Of a stretch of DNA of 64,000 nt, positions 1 to 10,800 are shown one piece after another. The notes under the pieces are model-generated. The model was not told the DNA's origin, did no database searches, and worked only from the letters and a program-made list of their open reading frames with translations. Numbering within the stretch: position 1 is the first letter of the stretch; each line of letters opens with the position of its first letter. This stretch comes from Arsukibacterium ikkense (GTDB lineage: Bacteria > Pseudomonadota > Gammaproteobacteria > Enterobacterales > Alteromonadaceae), in the NCBI RefSeq assembly GCF_000987775.1, contig NZ_LAHO01000003.1:1-64000 (forward strand), given 5' to 3'. Made by a program: the position numbers and the translations under genes.

Positions 1-130
1 GGCGGTGCTCGTAGCTCTGGCCGGTATGGCTGTCGATGCCGCACAAAAAGGAGCGGCGCACGCAGCGGGAAACCACATGATAGTAAGGCGTATCCTCGAC
101 GGCGATAAGGGCTTTGCGGGGTCTGGGCAT
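1..130 (-). CDS. REP-associated tyrosine transposase (RAYT), N-terminal fragment cut by window edge
   Basis: An open frame reads leftward from an ATG at 130 off the window edge, giving 43 residues that begin MPRPRKALIAVEDTPYYHVV and continue with SRCVRRSFLCG and GQSYEHR. This is the characteristic start of Y1/IS200-like transposases associated with REP repeats (RAYT family), which carry one catalytic tyrosine and an HUH motif and act on REP hairpins rather than moving as an IS. The catalytic motifs lie outside the window and cannot be checked, so whether the gene is intact is unknown. It is divergent from glgC across a 418-bp gap. Family assignment is confident from the N-terminus alone; activity is unknown. 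Confidence 0.75.
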   Translation of the reverse strand, partial: MPRPRKALIAVEDTPYYHVVSRCVRRSFLCGIDSHTGQSYEHR

Positions 131-320
131 ATCGCACCTGCATAGCTGTTTAAATATACAGTGGTAAGGTTAGTTATTGATTACCCGGCTGTCAAGGTTT
201 TGAAGATTGTCATTAAGGTGTGTTGTTGTGCCTGTCCATCGCTTTTTGCATTCGTTATCACCTGATAGGTGGCGCCGAGGTGGCTGCGCATATTTAGTAA
301 ACGTTTTAATTGGTTCATTT

Positions 321-337
321 TGCACCAAATTGGAGCA
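321..337. promoter_or_regulatory. NtrC-like binding palindrome
   Basis: The 17 bases TGCACCAAATTGGAGCA form an almost perfect dyad, TGCnCCA-AAT-TGGnGCA. This is close to the enterobacterial NtrC (NRI) consensus, recalled as TGCACC-N5-GGTGCA, with one mismatch. It is about 210 bp upstream of the glgC start. Whether it serves glgC, the leftward transposase gene or a displaced neighbour is not decided by the sequence. Confidence 0.45.
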
Positions 338-403
338 GCTGTCTTTTTGTCATGCTGTTGTAACTTAAACTCCGCATTTTAGCGTTAATATCTTTCTGTT
401 AGC

Positions 404-416
404 GGCACTGCTGTGC
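404..416 (+). promoter_or_regulatory. Imperfect sigma54-like -24/-12 element
   Basis: GG at 404-405 and GC at 415-416 sit in the context GGCACTGCTGTGCAA, resembling the sigma54 consensus TGGCAC-N5-TTGCA. The gap between GG and GC is 9 bp, while working sigma54 promoters need 10, so this may be non-functional or coincidental. The NtrC-like dyad would be centred about 100 bp upstream of the implied start, a typical enhancer distance, which is the only reason it is listed. Confidence 0.2.
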
Positions 417-548
417 AAAATCACCTACTTAAGTCTAATTTTGCCAGTTGCAACTCACTTTTCTGGTGCTTTATTTGCTAATGCTGCTATCGTGGTATCA
501 GCTTTGCAGTACATTTTTATTATTACAAAGTAACTACAGGGAGTCTTT

Positions 549-1787
549 ATGTCAGGTGTGTTAACCATGGTGCTTGCAGGGGGGGAAGGGACTCGTTTAG
601 CGCCCCTTACCGGGATCCGTGCTAAACCGGCTGTGCCGTTTGGCGGCAACTACCGGATTATTGATTTTGTTTTAAATAACTTTGTAAACTCAGATTTGCT
701 GCAGATTTTTGTCATTACGCAGTTTAAATCGCATTCGTTAATGAAGCATCTTGGCCGCGCCTGGCGGGTAAGTGGTTTAACTAACCGCTTTATTGACCCG
801 ATACCAGCACAAATGCAAACCGGTAAACACTGGTATTTAGGTACCGCCGATGCGATTTATCAGAACCTGCATTTAATTGAAGGACTGGACCCAGAGCACG
901 TTTGTGTATTTGGTGGCGACCATATTTATAAAATGGACGTACGGCAAATGCTCGATTTTCATCGGCATAATAAAGCCAAGTTAACGGTAGCGGCGATTCC
1001 GGTACCGGTAAGTCAGGCGCATGAGTTCGGCGTGATAGAAGTAGACGAGCACGGTAAAATGATTGGTTTTGAAGAGAAACCCAAAGCCAATCCGAAAACC
1101 ATTCCGGGCCGGCCTGACTATGTTCTGGCATCGATGGGCAACTATATTTTTGAAGCTAAATGTCTGGTGGATGTGCTGGTAACAGATGCAAGCCAGGCCG
1201 ATTCCAAACACGACTTTGGCCATAATATTATTCCGGGCCTGTATCCACAGGGCGAAGTGTATGTGTACGACTTTTCCAGCAACCGGATTAGGGGCGAGTC
1301 AGAAAGCAGTGCCGGTTACTGGCGCGATGTCGGTACTATCGATTCTTACTATGAAGCCAATATGGACTTAATCTCAATTAACCCGCCGTTTGATGTTTAT
1401 AACCGTTACTGGCCATTACGCAGTTACACGCCGCCAATGCCGCCGGCTAAATTTGTGCATGACGAAACAAACCGTACCGGGCAGGCGATAAGTTCAATGG
1501 TGGCCTCGGGTTGTATTGTCAGTGGTGCTATCGTTTATCAGTCTATTCTGGGATACAACGTGCATGTCCATAGCCATAGCTATATTGAAAAGTGCGTGCT
1601 GATGGGCAACAACGACATTGGCCGTGGCTGTCGCATTCGCCGTGCTATTATCGATAAAGACGTGAAAATTGCCCCTGGCACAATTATTGGTGAAGATCCG
1701 GTGCATGATAAAGCCCGCTTTCATATTTCGCCAGGCGGCGTGGTGGTGATCCCCAAAGGTGCAAGAATTGGCTTTGAAGAAGCCTGA
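549..1787 (+). CDS. glgC: Glucose-1-phosphate adenylyltransferase (ADP-glucose pyrophosphorylase)
   Basis: GlgC makes ADP-glucose from glucose-1-phosphate and ATP, the committed step of bacterial glycogen synthesis in the cytoplasm. The 412-residue product is close to the usual bacterial length (E. coli 431). The nucleotide-binding signature LAGGEGTRLAPLT lies at about residues 9-21, followed by PFGGNYRIIDF, and the middle carries FGGDHIYKMD and FEEKPK. The C-terminal third, with the spaced hydrophobic pattern of a left-handed beta-helix, is the regulatory domain. Start ATG 549 follows an AGGGAG ribosome-binding site. It is 18 nt upstream of glgA, so the two form an operon; glgB, glgX and glgP are not in the window. 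Assignment is secure. Confidence 0.97.
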   Translation: MSGVLTMVLAGGEGTRLAPLTGIRAKPAVPFGGNYRIIDFVLNNFVNSDLLQIFVITQFKSHSLMKHLGRAWRVSGLTNRFIDPIPAQMQTGKHWYLGTADAIYQNLHLIEGLDPEHVCVFGGDHIYKMDVRQMLDFHRHNKAKLTVAAIPVPVSQAHEFGVIEVDEHGKMIGFEEKPKANPKTIPGRPDYVLASMGNYIFEAKCLVDVLVTDASQADSKHDFGHNIIPGLYPQGEVYVYDFSSNRIRGESESSAGYWRDVGTIDSYYEANMDLISINPPFDVYNRYWPLRSYTPPMPPAKFVHDETNRTGQAISSMVASGCIVSGAIVYQSILGYNVHVHSHSYIEKCVLMGNNDIGRGCRIRRAIIDKDVKIAPGTIIGEDPVHDKARFHISPGGVVVIPKGARIGFEEA

Positions 1788-1805
1788 TTAATAGCTAAGG
1801 AACTT

Positions 1806-3212
1806 GTGTTGCGTATTCTGTTTATTTGCAGTGAATATGAAGGGTTAATTAAAACCGGTGGCCTGGCAGATGCCTGTCGCGGCCTGGCCAGCAGCTTGCT
1901 AGCTGAGGGCCATCAGGTAAGTGTTATTTTGCCCAGATACGGCGGTCTGTATCAAATAGAAACTGAGCATGAACAATCAGTGTTTGTCGAACTGGGAGGA
2001 CGTGCTTTTGGCTGTGCTATTGGCCGTACTGAAGTTGCAGGGGTAACCGTATACTTACTGGAGCACCATGACTTTTTCGCCCGGGCCAGGCCCTATGACG
2101 ATGGTCAGCAAGGTTACCCTGATAACCCGCTGCGTTTTGCCTTTTTCTGTAAAGCCGTACTGCAGTGGTGCACTGTGCAGCAACCTTTTGACGTATTACA
2201 TGGCCACGACTGGCAAACTGCACCGGCGGCCTATTATTTAACGGAGTATTACCGTCAGCATGCCAGCCTGGCAAAAACGCCTTTACTGTTTACTGTGCAC
2301 AATGGCGCATATCAGCAACAATGTGAGCCCTTCTGGGCGGCGCAACTGGATTTACCGTTGTACCACAGCAGCGTGAATTTTTTGCAGCTGGGTTTGCAGT
2401 ACGCCACAAAAGTTAACACGGTAAGCAAAGGCTATCGCGATGAGCTATTATCCGAACCTGCGGCTAACGGTTTGGCCAGCTGCTATCAGCAGCGGCAGGC
2501 TGATTTCAGTGGCATTTTAAACGGCTGTGATTATCAGTTATGGGATCCGGCGACAGATAGCGCCTTGCCTGCAAATTATCATGCCGGCGATTTAACCGGC
2601 AAAGCCCTTTGTAAAAACAAGTTACAGCAGGATTATCAGCTAGCGGTCAGCGATGTACCATTACTGGTGGCGGTAAGCCGGGTAACGGGCCAGAAAGGTT
2701 ACGATATTTTGATCCCGGCGCTGAAGCAATTACTGAGCAATTACCCGGTACAAGTGCTGATCGTCGGCAGTGGCGAAGCTCACTATTGTCAGCAATTGCA
2801 TCAGTTAACCGTGATGTTTCCAGATAAATTCCGGTTTATTGAAGGCTTTAATGAACCGCTGTCTCATCAGGTAGAAGCGGCAGGCGACTTTTTCCTGATG
2901 CCTAGTTTGTTTGAACCCTGCGGTTTAAACCAGTTATACAGTTTGCGCTATGGCACCTTGCCACTGGTGCGATTAACCGGGGGTTTAAAAGACACCGTAG
3001 TGCCGTGGCCGGACTCTCAGGCAACGGGTATTGGCTTTACTGAGCCAACCGCGGCGGCATTATTGGCAGCGTTACGTCAGGCGTTGGCGCTATACCAGAA
3101 GCCGGCCGCGTATCGTCAGGTGCAACAAAACGCTATGGCTCAAAGCTTTAGCTGGGTTGAAGCCAGCATCCAGTATCTGGCATTGTATCGCCAGGCACAG
3201 CTGGCGTTGTAG
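1806..3212 (+). CDS. glgA: Glycogen synthase (ADP-glucose type, GT5)
   Basis: GlgA extends alpha-1,4-glucan chains from ADP-glucose. The 468-residue protein has the family's N-terminal KTGGL motif (residues 16-20, in EGLIKTGGLADACRG), HGHDWQTAP near 135-145, and the C-terminal EPCGLNQLYSLRYGT segment near 368-382 that contains the E-x7-E donor site and matches the canonical EPCGLTQLYALRYG closely. The start is GTG 1806 or TTG 1809: the AAGGA at 1797-1801 is 4 nt from GTG and 7 nt from TTG, so TTG giving an MRILFICSEY start is equally likely. It directly follows glgC. No clear terminator follows. Confidence 0.96.
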   Translation: MLRILFICSEYEGLIKTGGLADACRGLASSLLAEGHQVSVILPRYGGLYQIETEHEQSVFVELGGRAFGCAIGRTEVAGVTVYLLEHHDFFARARPYDDGQQGYPDNPLRFAFFCKAVLQWCTVQQPFDVLHGHDWQTAPAAYYLTEYYRQHASLAKTPLLFTVHNGAYQQQCEPFWAAQLDLPLYHSSVNFLQLGLQYATKVNTVSKGYRDELLSEPAANGLASCYQQRQADFSGILNGCDYQLWDPATDSALPANYHAGDLTGKALCKNKLQQDYQLAVSDVPLLVAVSRVTGQKGYDILIPALKQLLSNYPVQVLIVGSGEAHYCQQLHQLTVMFPDKFRFIEGFNEPLSHQVEAAGDFFLMPSLFEPCGLNQLYSLRYGTLPLVRLTGGLKDTVVPWPDSQATGIGFTEPTAAALLAALRQALALYQKPAAYRQVQQNAMAQSFSWVEASIQYLALYRQAQLAL

Positions 3213-3356
3213 CGGTCTGAAAAGCGGCAAATATCGTTATTATTTGTGCAAAATGGCCAGACACTGAGCAAACAACTGGCGTGATGACATTTTATCATGT
3301 GCTAACGGGTTAATCTTTGCTAGCCTGATAACGAAGAGGTTTACTGAGGTTACATT

Positions 3357-3914
3357 ATGGATGCGTTGACACTACTGACGACCCGCTATTCCAGCCCGCG
3401 TTTAACTGAGCCGGCACCCTCTGGCGAAGCGCTGGAGCTGATTAAGCGCGCAGCACTCAAGGTACCCGACCATGGTGGTTTAAGACCCTGGCGCTTTGTT
3501 ATTGTCACCGGTAAAGACGCCCTAAACCGGTTAGGCGATGTATTTGCCGAAGCCGCTATTGAAGATGCGCCCGCTATTTCTGCAGAAATGCACGAGCGGG
3601 CCAGGCAATTACCGCTGCGGGCGCCAATGGTTATTGTTTGTATTGCCAAGGTGACTGAGCACGCTAAAGTACCGGCGCAGGAGCAAGTGCAATCGGCCTG
3701 TTGTGCGGTAATGGCAATGCAACAAGCCGCGTTTGCCCAAGGTTTTGGTGGTATATGGCGAACAGGCAGTTACGCCCAGCAGGATTTCGTCAAGCAGTCG
3801 TTGGATGTCGGGGAAGACGATGAGATTGTTGGCTTCTTGTATCTCGGCACGGCGGCAGGCAACTCACCTATGCGTAATGATCCTGATCCTGAAGCGTTCT
3901 TTTCATACTTTTAA
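3357..3914 (+). CDS. ydjA: Nitroreductase family protein, YdjA-like
   Basis: A 185-residue FMN-dependent nitroreductase-fold protein. It matches E. coli YdjA (183 aa) along its length: an N-terminal MDALTLL start, EPAPSGE, VPDHGGLRPWRFVIV near residues 36-50 (flavin contact), APMVIV in the middle, AQGFGGIWRTG near 125-135, and a C-terminal FLYLGT plus a closing FFSYF. The physiological substrate of YdjA-type enzymes is unclear; they are among the smallest nitroreductases. It has its own 144-bp upstream gap, so it is probably a separate transcription unit from glgCA, and it converges on the diguanylate cyclase with 18 bp between stops and no evident terminator. Confidence 0.9.
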   Translation: MDALTLLTTRYSSPRLTEPAPSGEALELIKRAALKVPDHGGLRPWRFVIVTGKDALNRLGDVFAEAAIEDAPAISAEMHERARQLPLRAPMVIVCIAKVTEHAKVPAQEQVQSACCAVMAMQQAAFAQGFGGIWRTGSYAQQDFVKQSLDVGEDDEIVGFLYLGTAAGNSPMRNDPDPEAFFSYF

Positions 3915-3932
3915 CGACATTAATAAAGCGCA

Positions 3933-4856
3933 TTAAGCTGGAGTGGGGTGCCACAGCAGCTGGTTTTTGCCCTGCTGCTTGGCCTGGTACAGCATATCGT
4001 CTGCGCGTTTGAGAATATCGCTTAATTCCGCGTCCTGAGCAGCTGGCCAACAGATACCTCCTGCGCTTAGGGTAATGTATTCACTTACCGGTGAATAACC
4101 GTGCTCCAGCTGTAATTGTTTTATCTCTGTTAAACAGTGTTCAATCAGCTGTTTACTGCCCGCTTCATCACTATCAGGCAGCAGAATGACAAATTCTTCG
4201 CCACCATAGCGGCCAATAAAATCATTGGGCCGTCGCAATGATTGTTTCAGGCTGCTGGCAACCTGAAACAATATTTTATCGCCAGCGGCGTGGCCATAGT
4301 GATCGTTATATTCTTTAAAATGGTCAATATCGAGCATGATGATGGCTAAATTGCTGTGCTGACGAATAGCGGTACGCCAGAGTTGCTGCAATACCTGATC
4401 ATACTTGCGGCGATTGGCGATACCGGTTAAGGGGTCAATATGCGCCAGTTGCTCCAGTAATTTGCGCTGCCTCGCCAGTTGTAAATGTAATCTTACCCTA
4501 GCCTGGACGATAGAAGCATGGAACGGCTTATAAATGTAGTCACAGGCACCTAAACGCAAGCCTTGTTCTTCATGATTAGTATCACTTAGGGCGGTAATGA
4601 AAATAACCGGAATTGCACTGGTTTGGGCATGATGTTTCAGGCTTTTGATTAGTTCAAAACCATCAACTTCCGGCATAATTACATCCAGCAGGATTAAATC
4701 TGGCTGCAAGGTTATCGCCTTGCGCAAACCCTGCTCAGCTGATTGCGCCAGCATAATATCAACGTCCGGGCGCAGAATATCACCTAGGATTTTTAAATTG
4801 GTTTTCTGATCATCGATGATCAAAACCTGTTGGCGGGAAGGCGGGCTTGTCGTCAT
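3933..4856 (-). CDS. Response regulator diguanylate cyclase (REC-GGDEF)
   Basis: The 307-residue protein has an N-terminal receiver (residues about 10-125) with acidic pair D15/D16, phospho-acceptor D58 in LILLDVIMPEVDG and conserved K110, then a GGDEF domain (about 135-300). The active site is GGEEF at 218-222, and an intact inhibitory RxxD site (R209, D212) lies five residues before it, so product inhibition by c-di-GMP is expected. This is the WspR/PleD-like class, activated by phosphorylation. The start is 7 nt downstream of the stop of the giant hybrid kinase and is transcribed with it, so the kinase's terminal HPt domain is its likely phosphodonor (inference). The target process is unknown; curli genes lie about 30 kb away in the same window. 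Confidence 0.93.
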   Translation of the reverse strand: MTTSPPSRQQVLIIDDQKTNLKILGDILRPDVDIMLAQSAEQGLRKAITLQPDLILLDVIMPEVDGFELIKSLKHHAQTSAIPVIFITALSDTNHEEQGLRLGACDYIYKPFHASIVQARVRLHLQLARQRKLLEQLAHIDPLTGIANRRKYDQVLQQLWRTAIRQHSNLAIIMLDIDHFKEYNDHYGHAAGDKILFQVASSLKQSLRRPNDFIGRYGGEEFVILLPDSDEAGSKQLIEHCLTEIKQLQLEHGYSPVSEYITLSAGGICWPAAQDAELSDILKRADDMLYQAKQQGKNQLLWHPTPA

Positions 4857-4863
4857 AGTCTTA

Positions 4864-7800
4864 TCACTCCTGGCCAGCGTGCTGCGCGGCCAGTTTAGTC
4901 AGTAATTCAAGCAATTGTCCGGTTGCGGTTTCAAATTCAATCTGATTGACACTCTCATATAATGCCGCTATATCTGCAGCATAATCGCTATTTGCAGTCA
5001 GTTCTGTCAGGTGTTCAAGCTGGGTTTCAGCGTCGAAATCAGACTGCTGCAACATCGGCAATAACCGCTGCAGTTCTAAGTTTAGCTGTTGCTGGTTAAA
5101 CGGTAGCAGCATTGCTGGCTTGTCGCTATCGGTTTGCTGCGAAAGCTGTTCAATTAACTTTCTCAGTGAATGGATTGCCAGCTCGATCTCGGCCTTATCT
5201 GGCCTGCCACAGCGCAAGTGGGTTTCTACCTGGCCACAATGCTCAGCAAATGCAAAAGCACCAACATAAGCCGCGGCGGCTTTTAGCGAATGCATTGCCC
5301 GGCTGATCGCATCAAAATCATGACTATGCAGTTGATTTTGCAGCTTATCGGCTAAGGCCTTGTGCTCGTTCAGGAAGATATGCCGTAAACTGGGATACAA
5401 TGCGGCCTGAGCGCCCAGATTTGCGCGGGCTCTGGCTTCATCCAGCTGCAGCGGATCCTGTGATACCTCAGCCGTTAATACAGGCAACGTCTTATGAGGA
5501 AACAGTTTAACCGGTATCTGCAGCTGTTGTTGCAAGGTGGCATACAATTGTTCGGCAATAATCGGTTTGGTCAGATGGGCATTCATGCCGGCCAGCCGGC
5601 TTTTTTCAATGTCTTCAGCCATGGCATGAGCTGTCATGGCGATAATGGGCAATTCGGTTAATAGTAACTGTTGCCGGATCAACCTGCTGGCGGTTAAGCC
5701 ATCCATTTCTGGCATCTGAATATCCATTAACACCAGGTCGTAATGCTGTTGTTGTAGCTTGCTAAGCGCGGCGGCACCGTTTTCTGCAATATCAACGTCG
5801 GCAGACGTTTCGTGCAGAAAACCAAGTGCTACCTGGCGATTTATTGCGTGATCCTCAACTAACAAGATCCGTTTGGTGCTAAGATCGGGCACAACATCCT
5901 GTGTGGCAACTTGTGCTATGCGCGGGCTGGTGGGCCTTACGTCAAACAATAATGGTCCAATGGCGTCCAGCAACATAGTGTAACTAACCGGCTTCTCCAG
6001 AAAATGCTCAATGTGAACCTGATTCAACGCTGCTCTGGCTACGGCGGTATCATAGGCTGACACCATCAAAATATTTGGCGAACGGCTACCAAGTTGTTGC
6101 TGAATTTGCCTTGCTGTTTCAATTCCATCCATTTGCGGCATGCGCCAGTCCATCAGAATAAAGTCGTAAGGTTGTTGATCCTGTTCCGCTTGTGCGACTT
6201 TGTTAATAGCGTCCTGGCCATTATCGGTTTGTTCCGCCTGAATACCCAGTTCATCCAGCTGCTTTAGTAATACCATTCTGGTAAGTGCCATATCATCAAC
6301 AACCAGCGCTTTTACACGCGGTTTTGCTGTCAGGACTTGCTTGTCGGTCGGGTGGTAATACTCAGGAAGCTGCAGGCCAAGCGTAAAATAAAATGTTGAG
6401 CCATAGCCCGCTTCGCTTTCCAGCCAGATCTCGCCAGACATCAGTTCGCATAGTTGTTTACAAATGATCAGGCCTAAACCAGAGCCGCCATACTTGCGGG
6501 TAATAGAATCATCTGCCTGCTGAAATGACCTAAACAAACGTTTTTGTTGCTGTTCGCTCATACCAATGCCGGTATCGGTAACTGATCCATGCAGCTGATA
6601 CTGCCGCCCGGTCGTTTTGTTGCCATGCAGCATTATACAAACAGACCCTTTTTCGGTGAATTTAACCGCATTATTTACCAGGTTTATCAGTAGCTGCTGG
6701 ATCCGTAGCGGGTCGCCGACTAGTTGTTGTGGAATATCGGCCGACACATCAGCCACTAACTCCAAACCCTTGCTGTGTGCTTTTAAGGCCGTCATATTGA
6801 TGGCCTGCTGCACCACTTGGTTAATGGCAAAGCTGGTTTGTTCCAGAGTCAGTTGACCCGCCTCGACTTTCGAGAAATCGAGAATATCGTTCACCAGACT
6901 TAACAGCATCTCCCCTGAACCCTTAATTTTACTGAGTAAATCTACCTGCTCGTGATCCGCGGCCCGTTTACTGGCTAGCTGGCTTAAACCGATAACAGCA
7001 TTAATCGGGGTACGAATTTCATGACTCATTCTGGCCAGAAACGCAGACTTGGCTTCCGTTGCGGCTTCAGCTTTTAATTTGGCCTGCGCTAATTCTCTGG
7101 TGCGTGCCGTGATTTTCTGCTCAAGGTTTTTATTGGCTTCTGCCAGTTGCTGTGACAAGCGGGTATTTTCAAATAAAATGGCCGTTTGGTTGGCCAACAG
7201 CTGTAACACCTGGACCCGTTCCTGTGTAAAAGCGCCGGTCATATCGTTATGTTGTAAATGCAACACACCTCGGAATACGCCATTAATAGCAATAGGGATA
7301 GATAGCATCGACGCGGGCATTGAACCAGCGGCATAAGCACTGCTGAGCATCGGCTCCTGACGGGTATCGTTATAAAGTCTTGCTTTGCCGCTGCGTCGAA
7401 CCAGATTTAACAGGGCGGCGGGCGGGGCCGCTAACGCCGCACTGGTGGTGGCCTGCAGTACTAAATCTTCTTGTTCAATCGAGAATAACAGGCAACCATG
7501 CTGCGCCCCGGCATTTTCTACCATGATGTGCAGCATGGTATTAAGAAAGGCTGTCAGATCAACCTTACCACTGAGTGTCTCAGACGCTTTAAAAATGGAC
7601 ACCAAATCAAGCTGGCGGTCTGCGGTAACCGTTGCAGAAGGCTGCACCAACAGTTGCAACTCCGGATATTTTGCTTGTAACTGTTCAACTTTAGTGTTGG
7701 CTTGCCATTGTTGATAATAGTGCATAGCGCTACGTCTATGTTCTGCGGCAAAAGCAGCATGGTCCATTTGTTGCCAGTAATCTGCCGCACGCTCATGGGC

Positions 7801-10800
7801 TATAGCAACATGATGACTAAAGCCCTGTTGCTCGGCATGGCTGATTGCGCGCTGATAGTATTGCCAGGCATCAGTCTGTTGCGCCAGCGCTGCCTGTTCT
7901 GCTCGCAGCAGCTCGACTTTATGCAGATGATTGGCGTGGCCTGAGGTTGCCCAAGCTTCAAACATCTGCAGGATTCTACTGAGTTGTTGCTGCCAGTGCT
8001 GCGCTTTGCTACTGGTTTTTTTAGTCTGGCGTTGTAGCAATCGGCTATAGGTCAGGCCTGCATAAAAAAAATATTCAGTCTGATGATACAACGCCAGAGC
8101 AACATTACTTAACGGCTCAGCTGCCTGAATATGCTGCAGTGCCAGCTCATCGTTATCCAGCAAAGAGGCCAGCATCAGTTTGATACTGTGGTAACAAAAT
8201 AAAAGAGTATGGTTGTTGGTTTGCTGCAGCAAGGGCAGCTGGCGGCTTTCGGCGAATGCCTCGCCTTCCAGTAACAGGGCAGAGTCAGTTGGCCTGCAAA
8301 GGTTCAGGGTAAGTTGTTGCCAAATCTGGGTAAACTCAAGATTGTACGGAAATTGCTTTTCCGTCAGGAACTGAATAGCACGCTCACCATGTTTTGCTAC
8401 CTGGGCTAATGGCTGGCCGCTGAGTACCCGGTAAAAACTGCCGAACAGCACAGAATGGGCTGCATATTCCAGGTTGCCATCACGTAATGCCTGAATAAAA
8501 CTGTCATCCAGCGCCTGGATAGCATGTTGTAGTGGGCCGTTCCAGGGCAAAATAGCGGCAGCGCGCTGAAAGTGCAGTTGGCCCTGAAATTTGCCCTGAT
8601 AATGCTGATTGACGCTAAGCGCAAGATCGGCAAATTGTAAGGCGGCCTGATACTGACCAAATGCCGCCACCAGATTCATGCCATGCCCCAGATAACCGAG
8701 CGCCGAAGATGCACTGTTACCGCGTTGCAAGCTAAGTTTAACCAGATGGTAGGTGACAGTCATGTAGTGCAGCGGGCTGACAATATAGGCCACGGTGAAT
8801 AAGGTTCCCAATATTTCCATCGCCTGTAGTAACTGCACATCCTCAAGGGCGGGCTTGTCGACTAAGGCGGCAATATTATCTGTACTGTACATGGTCAGTA
8901 TCTGCGGGTACTGACTGATGATTTGCTCACTAACACTAATGTCGATACCAATCTCTGCCAGCACGTCAGCTGCGGCTGTAAAGGCCGCGTCAAGTTGATT
9001 CTGTGCAAACAGGATCAGAATTTTCTGCTGACAGTTCTCCATTCGTTGCAGTAGGTTAAGGGGCAACTTATCCAGTTGCTGGCACCAGTACCACGCTTGC
9101 GTGGTGTCCTGGGTCAGGTAACTGCTTTGAGCCAGGCCGGCATAAACTGTCCGATAAGGCTCAGTATCAGCCGCCTGCGGCTGGTGTGTAAGCAGCAGCC
9201 GCGCCTGTTCAAAATAGCTGTGAGCGGTGTCGTAAGCATTGGTTGTCAGCGCTTTATGGGCGGCCATCAGGTTAAATTCAAGCCGTTTTTCTGGGCCGGG
9301 TTCAACTGGGTTAAGGGGGCCTGCGGCATTTAAATGGGTAATAAAACTGAAAATATGTTGCTGTTGCAATGCTGCTGTGGGTAGCTGTTCCAGATAGTAA
9401 CTGGCTATGCTGGCGTGCAATTGTTGTTCGCTTTGGCTGGATGTCAGCTGAAAGGCTGCTTGTTGTAATTTATCATGACTAAAATGGACATAGCTAAGGT
9501 GTTGACCATCCGGGGTGGTAAAAGCAATTAGCAGGCCGGAATTAACAGGCCCGCTCAGTTGCTGCTCTAACTCAACTGCGCTGCACTGACAAATGCCGGC
9601 AAGAATATCAATAGTAGCTTCATCGCCAAGTAAGGCAATCAGTTTCAGCAACTGCTGCACTTGGGCGCTAAACTGCTGTAGCCGCTGTGCCACAACTTCA
9701 GCGTGATGTTCACTCATGCTTTGCCTGGCAATGTTATTGAGTTGCCAATGCCAGATGCCGTCTGCATCACTATACAGCAGTTTGTCATGATGCAGCTTAA
9801 GCAGAAATTGTTTCAGATAAAAAGGATTGCCACTGGTTTTCTGGATCAATATGTCAGCCAGGGGCTGTAATGCGTCAGCTTTGTGTTGCAAGGTGTCTGT
9901 CAGTAACTGCATTATTGCCTTATCTGACAAAGGGTTAATCGAAATATGTTGCAACGTCGCCGCACTTTGGCCGATGGCGTCCAACGTGTACTGTAAAGGA
10001 TGAGAGGCGTGAATTTCATTATTGCGAAAGCTCAGCACCAGCATGATGCGCCCGCTGTTGCCCTGGGTTGCCAGCAGTTCGAGCCAGCGCAGGGTCGCCC
10101 GGTCGGCCCATTGCATATCATCCAGAAATAACACCAGTGTACGATTGTGTTCAGCAAATACCTGAAAAATACGCAGTAACAGTTGGTTAAACCGGCTCTG
10201 ATTACCCGTCGCAGCAATAACAGAGCAGCTGGCAGCGGGGCAAAGGATGGGGTGCCATTCAAGCACCAGCGATGTCAGCAAATGGGCATCTTCTCCAGCG
10301 GCCAGTTGTAGTCGTTGTTGCCACTGTTTAAGCTCGGCTTCCGGTTCTTGTAAAACGGCCTCGGCCAATTGTTCCAGGGCACTTTTCAGCCCGGTGAATA
10401 ATGCATTTTGTAAGTACTGATCGTGTTTTCCCTGTACAAAAAACGTATGGCCATTCAGGGTTAACGGGTGCAGTTGTTTGATAACACTGGTTTTGCCGGA
10501 ACCAGAGTAGCCTTGTACAGCGACGACCTGCAGCTCACGGCCAAGATGGCTTTGCTCCAGAGTTCGTTCCAGCAACTGCAAGGTTGCCGCTCGCTCATAT
10601 AGCTTATCTGCAAAAGGCAACTGGTTGACCCCGAGGTAAACCGATGGCAAGAAGGGGGTATTGTCGGTGGCAGCGGTATTGTTTATGCAATACTCAAGAT
10701 CCCGCAAGGCACCTTTAATCGATTGATAGCGGTCGTTCGGGTCTTTGTTTAACAAGGTTTCAATGATTCTTGCAACCCGGGTATCGGTTGTGGCATCCAG

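Larger units (their letters stand above)
131..548. other. 418-bp intergenic region upstream of glgC
   Basis: No convincing open frame or RNA gene is visible. The stretch is AT-rich towards glgC and contains a strong dyad at 321-337 resembling an NtrC site and a GGCAC-type element at 404-416 (listed separately). The glgC ribosome-binding site is the purine-rich ACAGGGAG around 536-543, five to six bases before the ATG. The gap is long for this gene-dense window, which suggests real regulatory content or remains of an insertion associated with the neighbouring transposase. Confidence 0.5.
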
